From contig NZ_JAUHMF010000002.1 of assembly GCF_032334255.1 (NCBI RefSeq), positions 62,001 through 126,000 of the forward strand: DNA of 64,000 nt, written 5' to 3'. Each line of letters opens with the position of its first letter. Position 1 is the stretch's first letter. Positions 1-9,200 of the stretch are shown here, in pieces. The notes under the pieces were generated by a model, which saw nothing but the letters and a program-made list of their open reading frames with translations, did not search any database and was not told the DNA's origin. A program made the translations under genes and the position numbers. The stretch comes from Thermanaerothrix solaris (GTDB lineage: Bacteria > Chloroflexota > Anaerolineae > Anaerolineales > Anaerolineaceae).

Positions 1-194
1 GCAAAAAGGTGGCGACGTCTTGCCAGGTGTGCCAGGCCTCGATCGGCCGCCGCGCCAGGTAGAACCGATCTTCCTATACGTATAAGTGCATTGGTGAGAC
101 CGAAAACTCCGCACCCGGCTTTTTCTCTCGCGCTCAAAGCCCAACTGCTTTTCTCCAGCCGTAGATTGCCCAACAATTCACCCGTTCAAGGGGG

Positions 195-200
195 TATAAT
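195..200 (+). promoter_or_regulatory. -10 element upstream of mutase B12 subunit
   Basis: A perfect TATAAT lies 30 bp before the ATG at 231. No good -35 hexamer sits 16-18 bp upstream, so this is a candidate promoter only. The rest of 1-230 shows no convincing complete gene. Confidence 0.45.
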
Positions 201-230
201 AATTATGAAAACCCTCGTTTGGAGCAACGC

Positions 231-647
231 ATGGAGCAACGCAAGATTCGCGTCCTGATCGCCAAGCCCGGCCTGGATGGACACGACCGCGGAGCCAAGA
301 TTGTGGCGCGTGCCCTGCGCGACGCCGGCATGGAGGTGATCTACACTGGCCTGCGCCAGACCCCGGAGATGATCGCCGAAGCCGCCCTGCAAGAAGACGT
401 GGATGTAATCGGTCTCTCCATCCTCTCCGGCGCGCATATGAGCCTGGTGCCGCGCGTGCTCGAACTGCTGCGGGCCAATGGTCAGGAGCACGTGCTGGTC
501 TTTGTGGGTGGCATTATCCCTGAAGAAGATGTGCCGGCCCTGCTCGCCCTGGGGGTCAAAGCGGTCTATGGGCCGGGCACACCGACCCAGACCATCGTCG
601 AGGATATTCGCCGCGCCGTGCTCGCAACTCAGGGCAGCGCGGTTTAG
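231..647 (+). CDS. methylmalonyl-CoA mutase cobalamin-binding (small) subunit
   Basis: This 138-aa protein is the stand-alone B12-binding subunit of a split methylmalonyl-CoA-type mutase, which interconverts methylmalonyl-CoA and succinyl-CoA. The signature DGHDRG (D16, H18, G21) supplies the lower axial His to cobalt. It is followed by the SxL segment in SILSGAH and the GG of FVGGIIP, as in B12 Rossmann domains. Its length fits a separate subunit rather than the C-terminus of a full mutase. The TIM-barrel subunit is not in the window. ATG 231 is preferred because GGAG at 221-224 is well spaced from it. A TTG at 219 is in frame and would add four residues (see findings). The next gene, meaB, starts 17 bp downstream, which supports this function. 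Confidence 0.9.
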   Translation: MEQRKIRVLIAKPGLDGHDRGAKIVARALRDAGMEVIYTGLRQTPEMIAEAALQEDVDVIGLSILSGAHMSLVPRVLELLRANGQEHVLVFVGGIIPEEDVPALLALGVKAVYGPGTPTQTIVEDIRRAVLATQGSAV

Positions 648-664
648 GGCCGGGGGAAGCACCG

Positions 665-1693
665 ATGCAGATGGTGGAAGCGATTCTGGCGGGTCAGCGG
701 CTGGCACTAGCCCGCCTACTGACCCTGATTGAGAATGATGCCCCCGAGGGCTGGGCTATGCTGGATGCGCTCTACCCGCGCACCGGGCAGGCCCACCTGA
801 TCGGGGTTACCGGTGCCCCGGGCGTGGGCAAGTCCTCACTGGTCAACCAGATTGCGCGGGCACTGCGCCATCCCCAGGATGGCGAACCGCCCCAAACGGT
901 AGCCATCGTCGCCGTGGATCCCACCAGTCCCTTTAGCGGCGGAGCGCTGCTCGGGGATCGCGTGCGCATGCGAGATCTCAGCGGCGATCCCGGTGTGTTC
1001 ATCCGTTCGATGGCCTCGCGAGGCGCGCTGGGCGGCCTCGCCCCCACCACCGCCGCGGTGGTGCAGGTGTTGGATGCGGCCGGCTTTAAGGTCATCCTGA
1101 TCGAGACGGTCGGTGCCGGCCAGGCCGAAGTGGAAATTGCGCGTCTGGCCCATACCACAATCGTGGTCGAAGCCCCTGGCGGAGGCGATGACATCCAGGC
1201 CATCAAGGCCGGCCTGCTCGAAATCGCCGACCTGCTGGTGATCAATAAGGCCGACCGCCCCGGCGCCGATCTGACCGAGCGCGCGCTGCGCAGCATGCTC
1301 GAATTGGGCTATCCGCGCGGGCATCACCACCCTGAGGAGTGGGCGGTCGCTACGACCCAGCCGAAAGAGACATGGGTGCCGCCCATTCTGCGCACGGTCG
1401 CTACCGAGGGCAAGGGCATTCCGGAGGTGGTGCGCGCGTTGCGCGCCCATGCCGACTACCTGCGTGCCAGCAGTCAGTGGCAGGCGCGCGAACAGGCCCG
1501 CCTCAAGGATATCCTCGATCATATGCTGCAGGCGGCATTGCTGGCCCGCTGGCAGGCCGGTCTCCCGCACGGCTTCTACCAGGAGGTCGTCCAGCGCCTG
1601 CTGCGACGGGAACTCTCCCCGCATCAAGCCCTGGAGGTTCTGCTCAATCAAATGCCCATCCCGAGTGCGGAAAATTCCCGCCTCGTGCCTTGA
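665..1693 (+). CDS. meaB: MeaB/ArgK-family GTPase, mutase chaperone
   Basis: A 342-aa G3E-type P-loop GTPase that in known systems protects methylmalonyl-CoA mutase from inactivation and gates B12 loading. Visible motifs in order are Walker A GAPGVGKS (about residues 50-57), the AVDPTSPFSGGALLGDR switch region, ETVGAGQAE, and NKAD for guanine recognition. The length is normal for the family. ATG 665 follows a strong GGGGGAAG ribosome-binding site. It lies directly behind the B12-binding subunit, so the two are probably co-transcribed. The adjacent AspRS gene starts 28 bp after its stop. Confidence 0.93.
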   Translation: MQMVEAILAGQRLALARLLTLIENDAPEGWAMLDALYPRTGQAHLIGVTGAPGVGKSSLVNQIARALRHPQDGEPPQTVAIVAVDPTSPFSGGALLGDRVRMRDLSGDPGVFIRSMASRGALGGLAPTTAAVVQVLDAAGFKVILIETVGAGQAEVEIARLAHTTIVVEAPGGGDDIQAIKAGLLEIADLLVINKADRPGADLTERALRSMLELGYPRGHHHPEEWAVATTQPKETWVPPILRTVATEGKGIPEVVRALRAHADYLRASSQWQAREQARLKDILDHMLQAALLARWQAGLPHGFYQEVVQRLLRRELSPHQALEVLLNQMPIPSAENSRLVP

Positions 1694-1721
1694 AAGCCAT
1701 CTTTTGTGAGGAGTGATCTGC

Positions 1722-3041
1722 ATGGAACGCACACTTATCGCCCATCTCCCCCAGGCCATTGGTCAAAAGGTCAAGATCCAGGGTTTCCTGCACACCTTGC
1801 GCGACCAGAAGACAATGCAGTTTCTCATCCTGCGCGATCGCAGCGGCATGGTGCAGGTCGCCTTTTACAAGAAGGCCGACCCTGCCCTGGCCGAGCAGAT
1901 CTCACGCTTGACCAACGAATCGGTGTTGACAATCACCGGCACGGTGGTCGAGAACCCCATCGTCAAACTGGGCGGGCTGGAAGTGCAACTGGAAACCCTG
2001 CAGGTGGAGAGCCTGGCCGAAGCACCTCTGCCCTTGGATCCGACCGCAGAGGTCTTGCCCTCCCTGGATTACCGCCTGGACTGGCGCTTCCTGGATATGC
2101 GCCGTGAGCCGGTCACCGCGTTCTTCGAGATTCAGACGACGCTGGAGATGGCGTTCCGCGAATATTGGTTGCAGCACGGCTTTATCGAGATCCATTCGCC
2201 CAAACTGATGGGCTCCGCCAGCGAGAGCGGCGCCGAACTGTTTGAAGTGCAGTATTTTGATACCAAGGCCTACTTGGCCCAATCGCCCCAGTTCTACAAA
2301 CAAATGGCGATGGCGGCGGGCTTCGAGCGCGTCTTCGAGATTGGGCCGGTCTTTCGCGCCGATCCCTCATTCACCTCGCGCCACATGACCGAGTTCACCG
2401 GCCTGGACATGGAGATGTCCTACATCGAATCGCATGAAGACGTCATGCGCTTCCTGGAAAACATGCTCCATTACGTCTATCAGCGCGTCGCCGAGAAGCA
2501 CGCCGCCGACATCGAAACCCACTTTGGGGTGCAAATCGAGGCCCCCAGCGTGCCCTTCCCACGCATCCCGATGGCCGAGGCAGTGGAGATCCTCAAACGC
2601 GAGGGCTACACCCTGCCCCCGGAGAAGAAAGGCGATATTGACCCCGGCGGCGAGCGCACCCTGGCGCAATACGTGCGCCGCGAGTTCAACCATGATTTCT
2701 TCTTCCTCACCGATTGGCCCTGGACGGTACGTCCGTTTTACCATATGCGCCACCCCGAGCGCCCCGACCTGACCCGCTCGTTCGATCTGATTGCGAAGGG
2801 CACCGAGATCGTCACCGGCGCCCAGCGCGAGCATCGCTACCCTATCCTGCGCGAGCAGGCGCTGGAAAAAGGGCTCTCGCTCGAGCCGATTCAGTTCTAC
2901 CTGGATTTCTTCCGCTACGGTTGTCCGCCGCATGGCGGGTTTGGTCTCGGCCTCTCGCGGTTGATGATGGTCATGCTCAACCTGCCCAACATCCGCGAGG
3001 CGGTCTTCCTCTTCCGCGGTCCCAATCGCTTGCATCCGTAA
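1722..3041 (+). CDS. aspS: archaeal-type aspartyl-tRNA synthetase (possibly non-discriminating)
   Basis: A 439-aa class IIb aminoacyl-tRNA synthetase. It has an N-terminal OB-fold (residues about 15-100), then the catalytic core with QSPQFYKQM, FRADPSFTSRH (motif 2) and GFGLGLSRLMM (motif 3), ending near RGPNRLHP. The short length and the absence of the bacterial GAD insertion place it with archaeal-type AspRS/AsnRS. QSPQFYKQM favours Asp over Asn. The residue after GFL in the OB-fold is His (H24), where discriminating archaeal enzymes have Trp. His there is associated with charging both tRNA-Asp and tRNA-Asn. I chose ATG 1722 because GTGAGGAG ends 8 bp before it; an in-frame GTG at 1713 overlaps that site. 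Confidence 0.85.
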   Translation: MERTLIAHLPQAIGQKVKIQGFLHTLRDQKTMQFLILRDRSGMVQVAFYKKADPALAEQISRLTNESVLTITGTVVENPIVKLGGLEVQLETLQVESLAEAPLPLDPTAEVLPSLDYRLDWRFLDMRREPVTAFFEIQTTLEMAFREYWLQHGFIEIHSPKLMGSASESGAELFEVQYFDTKAYLAQSPQFYKQMAMAAGFERVFEIGPVFRADPSFTSRHMTEFTGLDMEMSYIESHEDVMRFLENMLHYVYQRVAEKHAADIETHFGVQIEAPSVPFPRIPMAEAVEILKREGYTLPPEKKGDIDPGGERTLAQYVRREFNHDFFFLTDWPWTVRPFYHMRHPERPDLTRSFDLIAKGTEIVTGAQREHRYPILREQALEKGLSLEPIQFYLDFFRYGCPPHGGFGLGLSRLMMVMLNLPNIREAVFLFRGPNRLHP

Positions 3042-3077
3042 GCCGCGCACTTGCACTTTAACCTCTGGAGGGAATGC

Positions 3078-3620
3078 GTGATCGTTGGTCAAGGAATTCG
3101 TTTGCGTGCCATCGAACGGGAGGATTTGCCCCGTTTTGTCGCCTGGATGAATGACCCTGAGGTGCGCCAGGGGCTGAACCTGATTTACCCGCTCTCTATG
3201 GCGCAGGAAGAACGTTGGTTTGAACAGATGCTCCAGCGCCATCCGGCCGAGCAGGTGCTGGGGATTGAGGTCGAGATTGGGGGGGTATGGACGCTGATCG
3301 GCACCTGCGGCCTGCATAACGTGGATTGGGTCAATCGGCAGGCCGAACTGGGCATCTCCATCGGCGATAAAGCCTTCTGGAACCGTGGGTATGGACGGCG
3401 TGCGGTCGGCCTGTTGTTACGCCATGCGTTCAATACCCTTAACCTTAACCGCGTCTACCTGCGCGTCTATGAGACGAACCCCCGTGCGATCCGGGCGTAT
3501 GAACACGCCGGTTTCACCCTGGAAGGACGCCTGCGCCAGGCGCGCTTCCAGAACGGGCGCTATGTGGACGAATTGATCATGAGCGTCCTGCGCAGTGAGT
3601 GGCAGGATGTGGAGGACTAG
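3078..3620 (+). CDS. GNAT N-acetyltransferase, RimJ/RimL-like
   Basis: A 180-aa acetyltransferase that would transfer an acetyl group from acetyl-CoA to an amine. The opening IRLRAIEREDLPRFVAWMNDP is typical of the RimJ/RimL branch. The acetyl-CoA loop appears as GYGRRAVG, followed by LNRVYLRVYETNPRAIRAYEHAGF, the usual C-terminal family signature. The substrate cannot be read from the sequence. GTG 3078 is preferred because GGAGGG sits 5 bp upstream; a TTG at 3051 would add nine residues with no better site. It is followed after 19 bp by prs on the same strand. Confidence 0.85.
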   Translation: MIVGQGIRLRAIEREDLPRFVAWMNDPEVRQGLNLIYPLSMAQEERWFEQMLQRHPAEQVLGIEVEIGGVWTLIGTCGLHNVDWVNRQAELGISIGDKAFWNRGYGRRAVGLLLRHAFNTLNLNRVYLRVYETNPRAIRAYEHAGFTLEGRLRQARFQNGRYVDELIMSVLRSEWQDVED

Positions 3621-3639
3621 GAGAGGAGGTCGGTAGCCC

Positions 3640-4629
3640 ATGCCCAACCACACCCGACACGAACGTATGATGTACGGCGGCATCCGCCTCTTTGCCGGGA
3701 CGGCGTGCCCCGAACTGGCCCAAGCCATTGCGGAATATCTGGGGTTGCCCCTGTGCGGGCGCGATGTGATCACCTTTCCCAACGACAACCTCTTCGTCCG
3801 CCTCCATTCCAGCGTGCGCGGGCAAGATTGTTATGTGATCCAGACCACCTCGGCGCCGGTGCACCGTAACCTGATGGAACTGCTAATCATGATCCAGACC
3901 CTGCGCCTGGATTCGGCGGCGCGCATCACGGCAGTGGTGCCCTATCTGTGCTACGCCCGCTCGGACAAGAAGGACCAGCCCCGCGTGCCCATCACTGCCC
4001 GTCTGGTCGCCGATATGATCGAGGTGGCTGGGGCGGATCGCTATATCACCATGGACCTGCACGCCGGGCAAATTCAGGGTTTTTTCTCCATCCCCGGCGA
4101 TGTGCTGACCGCTTTCTACCTGCTCACCGATTACTTCAAGACCCAACTGCCGCAGATGTACAACCCGGTCGTCGTGACGGTGGATCTGGGCTTCGCCAAG
4201 AAGGCGCGCAACTACGCTCAGGCATTGCACTTGCCCCTGGCCTTCATCGAAAAGCGACGCGTCGCCAACGATGCCCGCGCCGAAGCGCTAACCCTGATCG
4301 GGGATGTCTATGATCGCGATGTGATCCTGGTGGATGATGAGGTGGATACCGGCGTCTCGGTGGTGCAGGCCGTCAACCTGGTTAAGGATAACGGCGCGCG
4401 CAATGTGTACGTCTCGTTCGTGCACCCGGTGCTCTCACTGGACGCCGCCGATCGTCTGGCTGCCCTGCCGGTGCGTCAGTTTGTGACCACCGATTCCATT
4501 CCCATCCCGCCGGAGAAGCGGGCTAAATTCGGCGAGCGGCTTAAGGTTCTGACCATTGCCCCCTTGCTGGGCGAGGTGATCCGCCGCACCAACGAAGGCC
4601 GCAGCGTGGGTGAACTCTTCAACGAGTGA
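3640..4629 (+). CDS. prs: ribose-phosphate pyrophosphokinase (PRPP synthetase)
   Basis: A 329-aa cytosolic enzyme that makes PRPP from ribose 5-phosphate and ATP for nucleotide, His and Trp synthesis. Family landmarks are VRGQDCYVIQ, LMELLIMIQTL, YARSDKKDQPRVPITARLVADMI (a longer stretch of the same helix), MDLHAGQIQGFFSIP, and the PRPP loop VILVDDEVDTGVSV. The PRPP loop departs from the usual VDDxxDTAGT form, and the N-terminal DGE segment of classical Prs is replaced by PNDNLFV, so this is a somewhat divergent member. A strong GGAGAGGAGG precedes ATG 3640. mutM starts 11 bp after its stop. Confidence 0.88.
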   Translation: MPNHTRHERMMYGGIRLFAGTACPELAQAIAEYLGLPLCGRDVITFPNDNLFVRLHSSVRGQDCYVIQTTSAPVHRNLMELLIMIQTLRLDSAARITAVVPYLCYARSDKKDQPRVPITARLVADMIEVAGADRYITMDLHAGQIQGFFSIPGDVLTAFYLLTDYFKTQLPQMYNPVVVTVDLGFAKKARNYAQALHLPLAFIEKRRVANDARAEALTLIGDVYDRDVILVDDEVDTGVSVVQAVNLVKDNGARNVYVSFVHPVLSLDAADRLAALPVRQFVTTDSIPIPPEKRAKFGERLKVLTIAPLLGEVIRRTNEGRSVGELFNE

Positions 4630-4640
4630 GGGTAACGCTC

Positions 4641-5462
4641 ATGCCGGAACTGCCCGAGGTGGAGACGATTGCGCGGTGGTTGCGGGAGGGCCGCGCCACC
4701 GAACCGCCTCTGCTCGGGCGCACCATTACCGCGGTGGAGGTGCACTGGCCACGCACTCTCGCCGCGCCTGACCCGGCCACTTTTGCCCAGCGCCTCACCG
4801 GCCAGCACGTCACGGCCATTGGCCGGCGCGGCAAGTTCCTGCGCTGGGTGTTGTCCGGGGGTGGGGTGGTCTTGCTGCACCTGCGCATGAGCGGTGATTT
4901 GCGCTGGCAACCCCCACCGGCTGCGTCGCCCCAGCCTCATGACCGCCTGGTGTTCGCGTTTGCCGATGGGTGGCGCCTGGCATTCAACGATCCGCGCAAA
5001 TTCGGGCGGGTGTGGCTGGTGGAGGATGAGACAAGCGTCCTCGGCGACCTCGGGCCGGAACCCCTCGACCCCGACCTCAGCGCTGCGGACTTTTATGCCC
5101 GCTTACAGGCCTCGCGCGCCCGCCTCAAGCCGCTATTGCTCGACCAGCGCTTCCTGGCCGGCCTGGGCAATATCTATGCCGATGAAGCGCTGTTCCAGGC
5201 TGGCTTGCATCCCCTGCGCCCGGCCCACACCCTCTCCCGCACCGAGGCGGAACGTCTCTTGCACGCCATCCGGCAGGTACTGCGGGCTGGCATTGCCCAC
5301 CACGGCGCCAGCATTGATTGGGTCTACCGCGGGGGCGATTTTCAGAATCATTTTGCGGTGTATCGGCGTGCCGGCCAGCCTTGTCTGCGCTGCGGTACAC
5401 CGATTCAACGGCAACTTGTAGGTCAACGCAGCACGCACTTCTGTCCCCACTGCCAGGTGTAA
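4641..5462 (+). CDS. mutM: formamidopyrimidine-DNA glycosylase
   Basis: A 273-aa base-excision repair enzyme that removes 8-oxoguanine and FaPy lesions and cuts the abasic site. The start must be ATG 4641, because the mature protein needs Pro as residue 1 (MPELPEVE) for its Schiff-base chemistry; an upstream in-frame GTG at 4626 would mask it. Glu2, the GRRGKF lysine, the helix-two-turn-helix around LLLDQRFLAGLGNIYADEAL, and a C-terminal zinc finger (CLRC ... CPHC) are all present. The length is normal. It sits in the rightward cluster behind prs. Confidence 0.95.
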   Translation: MPELPEVETIARWLREGRATEPPLLGRTITAVEVHWPRTLAAPDPATFAQRLTGQHVTAIGRRGKFLRWVLSGGGVVLLHLRMSGDLRWQPPPAASPQPHDRLVFAFADGWRLAFNDPRKFGRVWLVEDETSVLGDLGPEPLDPDLSAADFYARLQASRARLKPLLLDQRFLAGLGNIYADEALFQAGLHPLRPAHTLSRTEAERLLHAIRQVLRAGIAHHGASIDWVYRGGDFQNHFAVYRRAGQPCLRCGTPIQRQLVGQRSTHFCPHCQV

Positions 5463-5503
5463 TGTGAACCATTGTAGGTCAACTGTGAGTGAGGTGGGTT
5501 GTG

Positions 5504-6163
5504 ATGCAACAAGTTCTTCTCCTTATCCTCGTTGGTATATTGGGCTTTTTATTGGGGGCGCTGGTCGTCTGGCTGTGGGGTGAGCGCGAGCGGCGGTCCG
5601 CTGCCGCGGGTGAACCTACAGCACCGGCGTCAAAAACCGAGACTGCATCATCCACGGCTGCACCCTCGCGGCAACCCCCGTTCAGCGACGCCTCGCACGT
5701 CTTTGTCACCCGGCTCTGGCGTGACCGCAGCACCGGGCAGTTGCTGGTCGAGGTAGATGGCATGCTTCATGCAACTCCAGATACCTTGACCGATGAGCAG
5801 CGCCAGCGCCTGTGCACGGCGGCGGAGACTTGGTCGCTCTGGCTGGGGCTGCACTCCCCCAACCCTCCCGTATCACCCCCGCCCCCTGCACCACCCAGTG
5901 TCTTCACCGTGCCCATCGAGACGCTCATAACTCCCCCGGCTGAACCCCCGCGTGAGGGCAGCATTGTGGAACAGATTGATGCCATCCTCCAAGAGTTACT
6001 GGCCACTTCCCCTTATGCCGACCGCCGCGTGCGTCTGGTCGAGGAGCCCCAACACGGCGTGGTGGTGTGGGTGGGCCTGGAACGCTATGGGAGCATTGAT
6101 GACGTGCCCGATGAGGGCATCCGCGCCCTGATTCAGGAAGCGGTGCGCCGTTGGGAAGGCTGA
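5504..6163 (+). CDS. membrane-anchored hypothetical protein
   Basis: A 219-aa protein of unknown function. Residues 2-27 are a strong hydrophobic segment (LLLILVGILGFLLGALVVWL) followed by charged residues, so it is probably a single-pass anchor. A Ser/Thr/Pro-rich linker separates this from a short domain containing HVFVTRLWRDRSTGQLLVEVDG. A second Pro-rich linker leads to an acidic C-terminal domain (EQIDAILQELL ... GVVVWVGLERYGSIDDVPDEGI). ATG 5504 follows GAGGTGGG by 5 bp; GTG 5489 is an alternative. It could ride on the mutM transcript. Confidence 0.65.
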   Translation: MQQVLLLILVGILGFLLGALVVWLWGERERRSAAAGEPTAPASKTETASSTAAPSRQPPFSDASHVFVTRLWRDRSTGQLLVEVDGMLHATPDTLTDEQRQRLCTAAETWSLWLGLHSPNPPVSPPPPAPPSVFTVPIETLITPPAEPPREGSIVEQIDAILQELLATSPYADRRVRLVEEPQHGVVVWVGLERYGSIDDVPDEGIRALIQEAVRRWEG

Positions 6164-6239
6164 CTCCGCCGTGTTAGTCACTTGGATCTCGAACCCCAGG
6201 CGTAGCGCGGCTCAAATTTACACGTAAAGGTGATTCACC

Positions 6240-9200
6240 ATGCCCAAATTCCGCGTTCTGGCGTTCGGGGTTGTCCTCCTCACCCTGTGGCTGACTGGCA
6301 TAACGCAACCGGCTTGGGGCAGTCCACCTCCGCCCCAACCTCAAACCACCCCCCTGGTTGACCCGGCCCTTGCCGCCGCACTGGAAGCGAAAATCAACCA
6401 GCACCAGTTTGAGGTGCTGGCGTTCACCCTGTATCGCGTCAAGATCGAGCGCGTGGTCGAGTCGCCGGATGGCCGGCTGGCAGTGCTCTGGCTGGCACTG
6501 GTGGATGCGGAGAGCGGAGAGGTCATCCCTGCCGAGCCGGGCCTCGCCATTGCCCGCCGCGATACCCTGGGAGCGCTGAGCACCGACTGGCAGGTCACCT
6601 TGCAGGCCGATGGCGACTGGGCACAAACCCTGGCCGCGGTTCCGGATGACCTGCTCGATCCCGAAGTGCGCGCTCGCTACGCCGCCCCCAGCACCGAGCA
6701 ACTGCAGGCCCTGGCGACCGTGTACCGCGGCTACAAACTGCCCTGGGCCGGCGGGTTGAAGAAGCGGCTCAGCGGCTCCATCGGTCATTTCCTTTGGTAT
6801 TACTCGTGCAGCATTGACTACTGTCGTTATGCCTATGACTTTGCCGATGGCACCATGTTCCCCATCCTGGCGGCCCGCGGGGGAACGGTCTATATGGCGA
6901 AATGGGACTGCCCCAACGGCTCGGAGACGTGCAGCAACTATATCGTGCTCAAAGACGTCACCACCGCGCCCACTACGTACCAACTTTACCTGCACCTGGC
7001 CTATGACAGCATTCCGCCGAACCTGCGCCAGGTGGGTGCTATCGTGCGCCAGGGGCAATTTATCGGCAATGCCGATGATACCGGTTACAGCACCGGCCAT
7101 CACCTGCACTTTCACGTCCACACCAATCCTACCTGGTACTGGGGTTCGTCGGTGGACATTCGCTTTGATGATGTCAGCATCAACGACGGCACGCCGCGCA
7201 ATTGCTACGAGGCCAGCCGTTGGCCGAGTTACGGCACCCAGTGCCAGGATGAATACGTTTCGGGGAACTACGGTGCCTTCCCGCCCAGCGGCAACCTGAC
7301 CCTGCCCCAGGCGGGTGAGGTGATCACCAATGGGCGGGTGTTGATCGGCGGCACCGCCAGCGATGATATTGCCGTCACCCGCGTTCAGCCCATCGTGCGC
7401 GGCCTGGATGGGCAATGGCGCGAGATCGGCAGCCCTTTCACGAGCACGCCCTTTGTGGGCGAGATTGATCTATGCAGCCTGGGCTTGCCCAACGGCCCGG
7501 TGGATGTGGCTTTCTACGCCTGGGACTACGAAGGCAACCGTTCCCCCGAACCGCTGGGGATGCGCACGGTGCTCAACCGTTCCAACTGCGCCCCACCCCC
7601 ACCGGCCTGCACGATCTCCAGTACCCAGGTGGCGCTCTTCAGCCAACCCGACTACCAGGGCGCCTGCGTGGTGTTGGGCCTGGGCGAATACAGTAACGCC
7701 GGTAGTTTTGGTGCAGTAGGTGACAATAACACTGCCTCCATCCTGGTCGGGAGCGGCGTGCGCGCCCTGCTCTACGATCTACCCGACTTTCAGGGGCGCA
7801 CCGAAGCCCTCGAAGCCAGCGACACCAATCTAGGCGATAACCCGCTCGGCAGGGGGCGGCTTTCCTCGCTCAAGGTGCAGACGCGCAGCACCACGCTGGG
7901 CCCCCCCACGTTGATCACCCCGGCTTACGCGGCAGATCTCAACCAGCCGGATACCCTCTACTTCACTTTCCGCAGCGAGGGCGCCACCCGCTACCGCCTG
8001 GACGTGCGCCGCCACGCGGATAACCAAAACGTGTTCACCGCCGATGGCTTGCGCAGCCCGGCCGCGGTATTAGGCACCCTGCCGGCGGCCAACCCGGCCA
8101 CCAAATACGTCTGGCGGGTCACGGCTTACAACTCAGCTTCCGCCGGCGGTGTCTCTCAAGAGCAATCCTTTGAGGTTTTTCCGCCCTATCTTTCCGGCGG
8201 TACCTCGCCAGCGCTCCCTTATCAGGCTTCGTTCGATGCCGATGGTGAAGGCTGGTTGGCTACGGGCGCCTGGCAGTGGCGCACGCCCGCCCTCAGCGGC
8301 GCCAGCGCGGCGTGGGTGGCCAGCGGCAACACCAGCGGTGACCTGACCTCGCCGCCGATCAACATCCCGGCCAGCGGTACCTACTACCTGCGCTTTCGTT
8401 ATTACGCTGATACCGAATCCCCCGAACCCTATTGGGATCAGCGCTGGTTGCAGATCGCCGGCGCGGATGGCCTTTTCCGTAACGTCTGGCAGTTCTACGA
8501 CGACCCGCCGCGCACCTGGGTGGAGAGCCCGGCTATCTCGCTGGCCGCCTACGCCGGGCAAACGATCCGGGTGCGGTTTCATTTCAACCCACTGGATAGT
8601 TACTACAACGGTGGCTTGGGCTGGGTGGTGGATGACCTGAGCATCTCCGCGGAGACCCCGCCGACGTGCGGTGAGAGCACGCCTAACGACACCCTGAACA
8701 CCGCCACCCCCCTCACCGTTGGGCAGAGTGCGAGCGGCGTCATCTGCCCGGCAGGGGATGTGGATTACTATCGTTTCAGCGGGCAGGCCGGTCAACGCCT
8801 CGCTATCCGCCTGGATGCCCAGCGCAACGGTTCGCCCCTGGATGCCATCCTGACCCTCTACGATGCCCAGGGCAACCGCCTGGCCGAGAACGACGACCTG
8901 GTGCTGTACCAGATGAACGACCCCGCCCTCAGCTACACCCTGCCCACCAGCGGCACGTACTACCTCAAGGTGCGCGCCTGGGGGCACCCCGGGGTGGGGG
9001 ACGCCGACCAGACCTACACCCTCCAGGTGCAGGTTGACAGCACGCCGCCCACGTTGAATCTCACCACGCCGGCCACGTCCTGGGTGCCGAACGGGGCACT
9101 GACCATGCAGGCCCAGGCCAGCGACGGCGAGAGCGGCGTTGCACTGGTCAACTTCTACTGGCGGGCTAATCCCCGCGCGCCCTGGCAGTTAATGGGCCAG

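Noticed and set aside
186..707. 173-codon minus-strand frame opposite the mutase B12 subunit
   Set aside because: It mirrors the real gene, has no family resemblance, and its composition follows from the opposite strand.
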